Of a stretch of 23,937 nt of DNA, positions 22,001 through 23,937 are shown piece by piece. The notes below the pieces were generated by a model. The model did not search any database. It worked only from the letters and a program-made list of their open reading frames with translations, and was not told where the DNA came from. Source of the stretch: CAYOBW01 sp964402115. GTDB taxonomy: Bacteria > Verrucomicrobiota > Kiritimatiellia > UBA8416 > CAYOBW01. Each line of letters begins with the position of its first letter. Within the stretch, counting starts at the first letter, position 1. The position numbers and the translations under genes were made by a program. The stretch is from NCBI GenBank assembly GCA_964402115.1, contig CAYOBW010000101.1, positions 1-23,937 on the forward strand. The letters run 5' to 3'.

Positions 22001-23820
22001 GGCCGACGCCGCCCGTGGTGCCGTCGCGCGTGGACCTCAACCGGCAGGATGCGCTGGTCAATCTCGTCAACGTCTACGAAGGCGGCGGGCTCAAGGGCTT
22101 TCCGCCCGGCTCGATCAAGGCCCTGCGCGTTGGCTCGCACGTCTACCGCTACGGCGGCAACGGCGACACGTCGGCCTCGAGCGTGGAGGGCGGCTGGGAC
22201 GTGAAGCGCATTCTCGGCACCGTGCCGGTGCAGCCGGACGGCTCGGCGTTCTTCACCGTGCCCGCCAACACGCCGATCTTCGTCCAGCCGCTCGACGCGG
22301 AGGGGAAGGCGCAGCAGATCATGCGGAGCTGGTTCGTGGCCATGCCGGGCGAGATTGTCTCGTGCGTCGGTTGTCACGAGAAGCAGAACCAGGCGCCGCC
22401 GGCGCGCATCCCGGTCACCCTGGCCAGCCGGGCCGTCCCGTCGCCGCTGACGCCGTGGAACGGACCCGTGCGCGGCTTCAGTTTCGACCGCGAACTGCAG
22501 CCCGTGCTCGATCGCCGCTGCGCGGGCTGCCACAACGGCCAGCCCCGCGCCGACGGCGCCCGCCTGCCGGACTTGCGGGCCAAGCGGCTGCACCCGGGCT
22601 ACACCGGCTCCTACAGCCCGAGCTACCTCGCCCTGCACCCGCACGTCCGCCGGGCCGGGTTCGAGGCCGACTACCACCTCGCCGCACCCGCCGAGTGGCA
22701 GGCGGATACCAGTCCGCTCGTGCAGATGTTGCGCAAGGGGCATCACGGTGTGACGCTCGACCGCGACGAGTGGGAGCGGCTCTTCACGTGGATCGACTTC
22801 AACATTCCCTATCCCGCGAACTGGCAGGAGAGTCACCGGCCGCCGGAGGCGGCGCAGGTGACCCGGCGCGCGCAGCACCAGGCCGAGCTCTCGGGGATTA
22901 CGGACAACGAGGAGCAGGCGCCGGAACTGCCGCCCGTCGGGGCGTTCGCCGCCCCGCCGGCTGAGGCCGCCCCGCCGCCCCCCGCGACGCTGGCGGGCTG
23001 GCCGCTGACGAACGGGCAGGCGGTCGATGCGCAGCAGGCCGGGGGCGCCGGACCGCGCACGCTCGACCTGGGCGGCGGCGTGACGATGGTGTTTGCGCCT
23101 GTGCCGGCAGGGCGTTTCGTGATGGGCGATGCTCACGGCTACCCCGACGAATACCCCGAGCAGGTGGCGACCATCGAGCGGCCCTTCCATCTCGCGGTCT
23201 ACGAGGTCAGCAACGCGCAGTACGCCCGGTTCGACCCGCTGCACGACAGCGCCTTCATCGAGGGGCGCGGCAAGGACCGCTTCACGCGCGGCACGCCGGT
23301 CAACGCTCCGGACCAGCCGGTGGTGCGCGTTTCCTGGCACGCGGCCATGGCGTTCTGCGCCTGGCTGAGCCGGCAGACCGGTGCTACGTGCACGCTGCCG
23401 ACGGAGACCGAGTGGGAGTACGCCTGTCGGGCGGGCACGGCCACGCCGTGGTCGTTCGCCGCCACGCCGGAGCGGCTGCCGGCCGTCGCCAACCTGTCTG
23501 ACGGCAGCTTGCAGGGCTGGAACTGGGGGCGCGTGCAGCCGAATTATAACGATGGCGTGGCCTTCTCGGCCCCGGTGGGACGGTTCAAGCCGAACGCCTG
23601 GGGGCTGTACGATATGCATGGCAACGTCGCGGAGTGGACGCTCAGCCCGTATGGCCCCTATCCGGGCAGCGCGCGCGTGACGGAGGCTGGCGACTGGCGG
23701 GTCGTGCGCGGCGGTAGCTGGAACGATACCCTGCGCCACGCCCGATCCGCCTCCCGCTGGCGCTACGTCCCCCATCAGCCCGTCTACAACGTGGGCTTCC
23801 GCGTGCTCGTGCGGAACTGA
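19060..23820 (+). CDS. Giant secreted diheme protein: hydrazine-synthase-alpha-like propeller fused to an FGE/SUMF1-like domain
   Basis: The 1586-residue protein starts with a signal peptide (1-25). The N-terminal part (about 45-225) reads like an F5/8C-type jelly roll. A helical and beta region follows to about 680. From about 690 to 970 there are propeller-like repeats (SEMDLSCDAARILYSDG, CRLPNGQIVFVSTAC, LTFDQDHNWNPCVLEDG). Two CxxCH heme sites come next, Cys1102-His1106 and Cys1154-His1158, and then RKGHHGVTLDRDEWERLFTW. This order resembles hydrazine synthase alpha and its many PVC relatives of unknown activity. The last 250 residues are SUMF1-like (FVMGDAHGYPDEYPEQ, WEYACRAG, GNVAEWT, VVRGGSW). 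The copper-binding cysteines of true formylglycine-generating enzymes are absent from the equivalent NDTLRHARSASRW. GGGGAGG precedes the ATG. True hydrazine synthesis is unlikely. Confidence 0.85.
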   Translation: MSSAPHVPILSGVVTLLVSLSARAAPEPACVTNAWPASAVGFQAFGERIAALAPRNLLARPVARLHGVDPETAALLTDGEAGTLGEEGRVFLDGTPSIIACYLGAPKRPTSVAVWSCNWDARANQDYEVRFADNRAQPGKRPDFPGPAALTTGPTVIGANGGGFRGAFEAPEGGALTTGLVDWVEFRVWRTYPVKAGQPGKAQSSANSAAVLVELQVLGAADDAVVVPPAELARRQALAALARQPPFTKLPTWQETAQAAREALLAWESDIDRLVLPETGVTPGPWYGLGPFDPDSPAVRHLDSLRLCDFDQPVAWPAAAVAAPPRWQPLPDLEDGRLHELAARFQAQPGQVIYVGRAVTVASPGGDQVRLCLGLGLGRGEARCWPRGGACRDPDDATSAVPNQVFWEIGNLAATNHLLARLPVDATGSCRFWCLPHPPGGRRGAGSLATRIGRRAGVLDQLLRDFPDPASQCQIAWEREDSIWQRFRRHAMSRIEPLLTDWVPGNPAFLAAQYNQAVTTRLAAVASNLAVADPALAARCAPWLAAQRTVPLTADVATARARYYAVAATQAALAEAGRLTALRLAVADQQEAFGARYPRGAEYLARAAALETQLGAFFAGALTGQADALTALLALRARLDAESQAILLANPLLGFEKLLLARGGPGFSSNWDGPNHLGNEIVTLSPVQPTGTVTTIHKAGNVSEMDLSCDAARILYSDGRQIQEVGVDGTGHRVISRQTDEHVRHYDACRLPNGQIVFVSTACEQAVPCTGGWYVGNLHVMNDDGSGERRLTFDQDHNWNPCVLEDGRVVYARWEYTDTPHYFTRLLFHMNPDGTGQSEFYGSNSYWPNAMYWPRPIPGRSPQVVCVVSGHHGVGRVGELVLLDPSRGRHEANGVVQRIPGRGKRVEPVIADGLVSETWPRFATPWPLAEPGTNLGAGKYFLAAVKLTPWSPWGIYLVDVFDNLTPLLMGPYAMPIPLRARPTPPVVPSRVDLNRQDALVNLVNVYEGGGLKGFPPGSIKALRVGSHVYRYGGNGDTSASSVEGGWDVKRILGTVPVQPDGSAFFTVPANTPIFVQPLDAEGKAQQIMRSWFVAMPGEIVSCVGCHEKQNQAPPARIPVTLASRAVPSPLTPWNGPVRGFSFDRELQPVLDRRCAGCHNGQPRADGARLPDLRAKRLHPGYTGSYSPSYLALHPHVRRAGFEADYHLAAPAEWQADTSPLVQMLRKGHHGVTLDRDEWERLFTWIDFNIPYPANWQESHRPPEAAQVTRRAQHQAELSGITDNEEQAPELPPVGAFAAPPAEAAPPPPATLAGWPLTNGQAVDAQQAGGAGPRTLDLGGGVTMVFAPVPAGRFVMGDAHGYPDEYPEQVATIERPFHLAVYEVSNAQYARFDPLHDSAFIEGRGKDRFTRGTPVNAPDQPVVRVSWHAAMAFCAWLSRQTGATCTLPTETEWEYACRAGTATPWSFAATPERLPAVANLSDGSLQGWNWGRVQPNYNDGVAFSAPVGRFKPNAWGLYDMHGNVAEWTLSPYGPYPGSARVTEAGDWRVVRGGSWNDTLRHARSASRWRYVPHQPVYNVGFRVLVRN

Positions 23821-23847
23821 GGACGGGTGCAGGTGACAATAAGCAGA

Positions 23848-23937
23848 ATGAACACAAAGACGGGGTTGTGGGCTGTCGCAGGCCTGCTGGTCTGCGGTGC
23901 GGCTGTGGCGCCGGCTGCGACGTACTATGTCAGCCAG
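23848..23937 (+). CDS. Start of a secreted protein, cut by the window end
   Basis: Thirty codons are visible. They encode a signal peptide: a basic start (MNTKTG), a hydrophobic core (LWAVAGLLVCGAAVA) and a likely cleavage after PAA, then TYYVSQ. Exported right-handed beta-helix proteins of Verrucomicrobia and Kiritimatiellota often begin with such a TYYV strand just after the signal, so I guess that type. A GTG at 23833 is an in-frame alternative start. It lies 27 bases after the giant heme gene on the same strand and could be co-transcribed. Confidence 0.6.
   Translation, partial: MNTKTGLWAVAGLLVCGAAVAPAATYYVSQ

Noticed and set aside
20944..23775. Open frame of 943 codons on the - strand
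   Set aside because: It is antisense to the giant heme protein, with Arg/Ala/His-rich low-information sequence and no family resemblance.
19060..23820. Real hydrazine synthase subunit (anammox)
   Set aside because: Beta and gamma subunits are absent nearby, the iron-binding tyrosine position is Asn, and the FGE-like fusion is unlike anammox HzsA.

Overview
This is a GC-rich, gene-dense bacterial chromosome segment, and almost all of it reads as core housekeeping sequence. The best taxonomic pointer is a 50-codon gene at 17780-17932. Its product resembles the small basic protein family described only from the Chlamydiae/Verrucomicrobia side of the PVC superphylum. Other pointers are the single-chain SecDF, the two-CxxC ribosomal protein L28, the PUR-type nucleic-acid-binding protein, and the large secreted proteins with heme motifs and an FGE-like domain. 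I infer a member of the Kiritimatiellota or a close Verrucomicrobia relative. That placement is from memory of these families, not from a search.

Layout. 1-221: an intergenic region with two copies of a 24-bp hairpin repeat, leading into ssb. 618-1063: a non-coding stretch with a strong hairpin after ssb, a second short hairpin, and a pair of inverted arms built from 6-bp units. 1064-4437: secreted lipase-like hydrolase, gmhA, an unknown secreted protein and aroC, all on the + strand with overlaps or short spacers. 4437-8552: tgt, yajC and secDF, a tightly coupled protein-export and tRNA-modification group that ends at a bulged hairpin. 8641-11234: recJ, rpmB and a zinc-ribbon/coiled-coil protein, closed by a terminator hairpin. 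Genes on the - strand converge on that terminator.

17648-11296 is read on the - strand. It holds a LeuT-like amino-acid/sodium symporter with a 31-codon single-span partner overlapping its stop codon, a DEDDh exonuclease, a PUR-domain protein, a LolA-like secreted protein, two consecutive CNNM/CBS proteins and a tiny zinc-ribbon membrane protein. A consensus TTGACA box followed by an 18-bp perfect palindrome precedes the PUR gene and looks like a regulated promoter. Divergent from the symporter, on the + strand, come the small basic protein, an SH3b-repeat secreted protein, and a 1586-residue secreted protein. The last one joins a hydrazine-synthase-alpha-like propeller and two CxxCH heme sites to an FGE/SUMF1-like C-terminal domain. 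The window ends inside the signal peptide of another secreted protein.

The most interesting items are the giant heme/FGE-like fusion (19060-23820), two short genes that a length cut-off would miss (15898-15993 and 17780-17932), the palindromic operator (14918-14955), and the structured repeats at the left end. I saw no tRNA, rRNA, CRISPR array, insertion sequence or phage gene.
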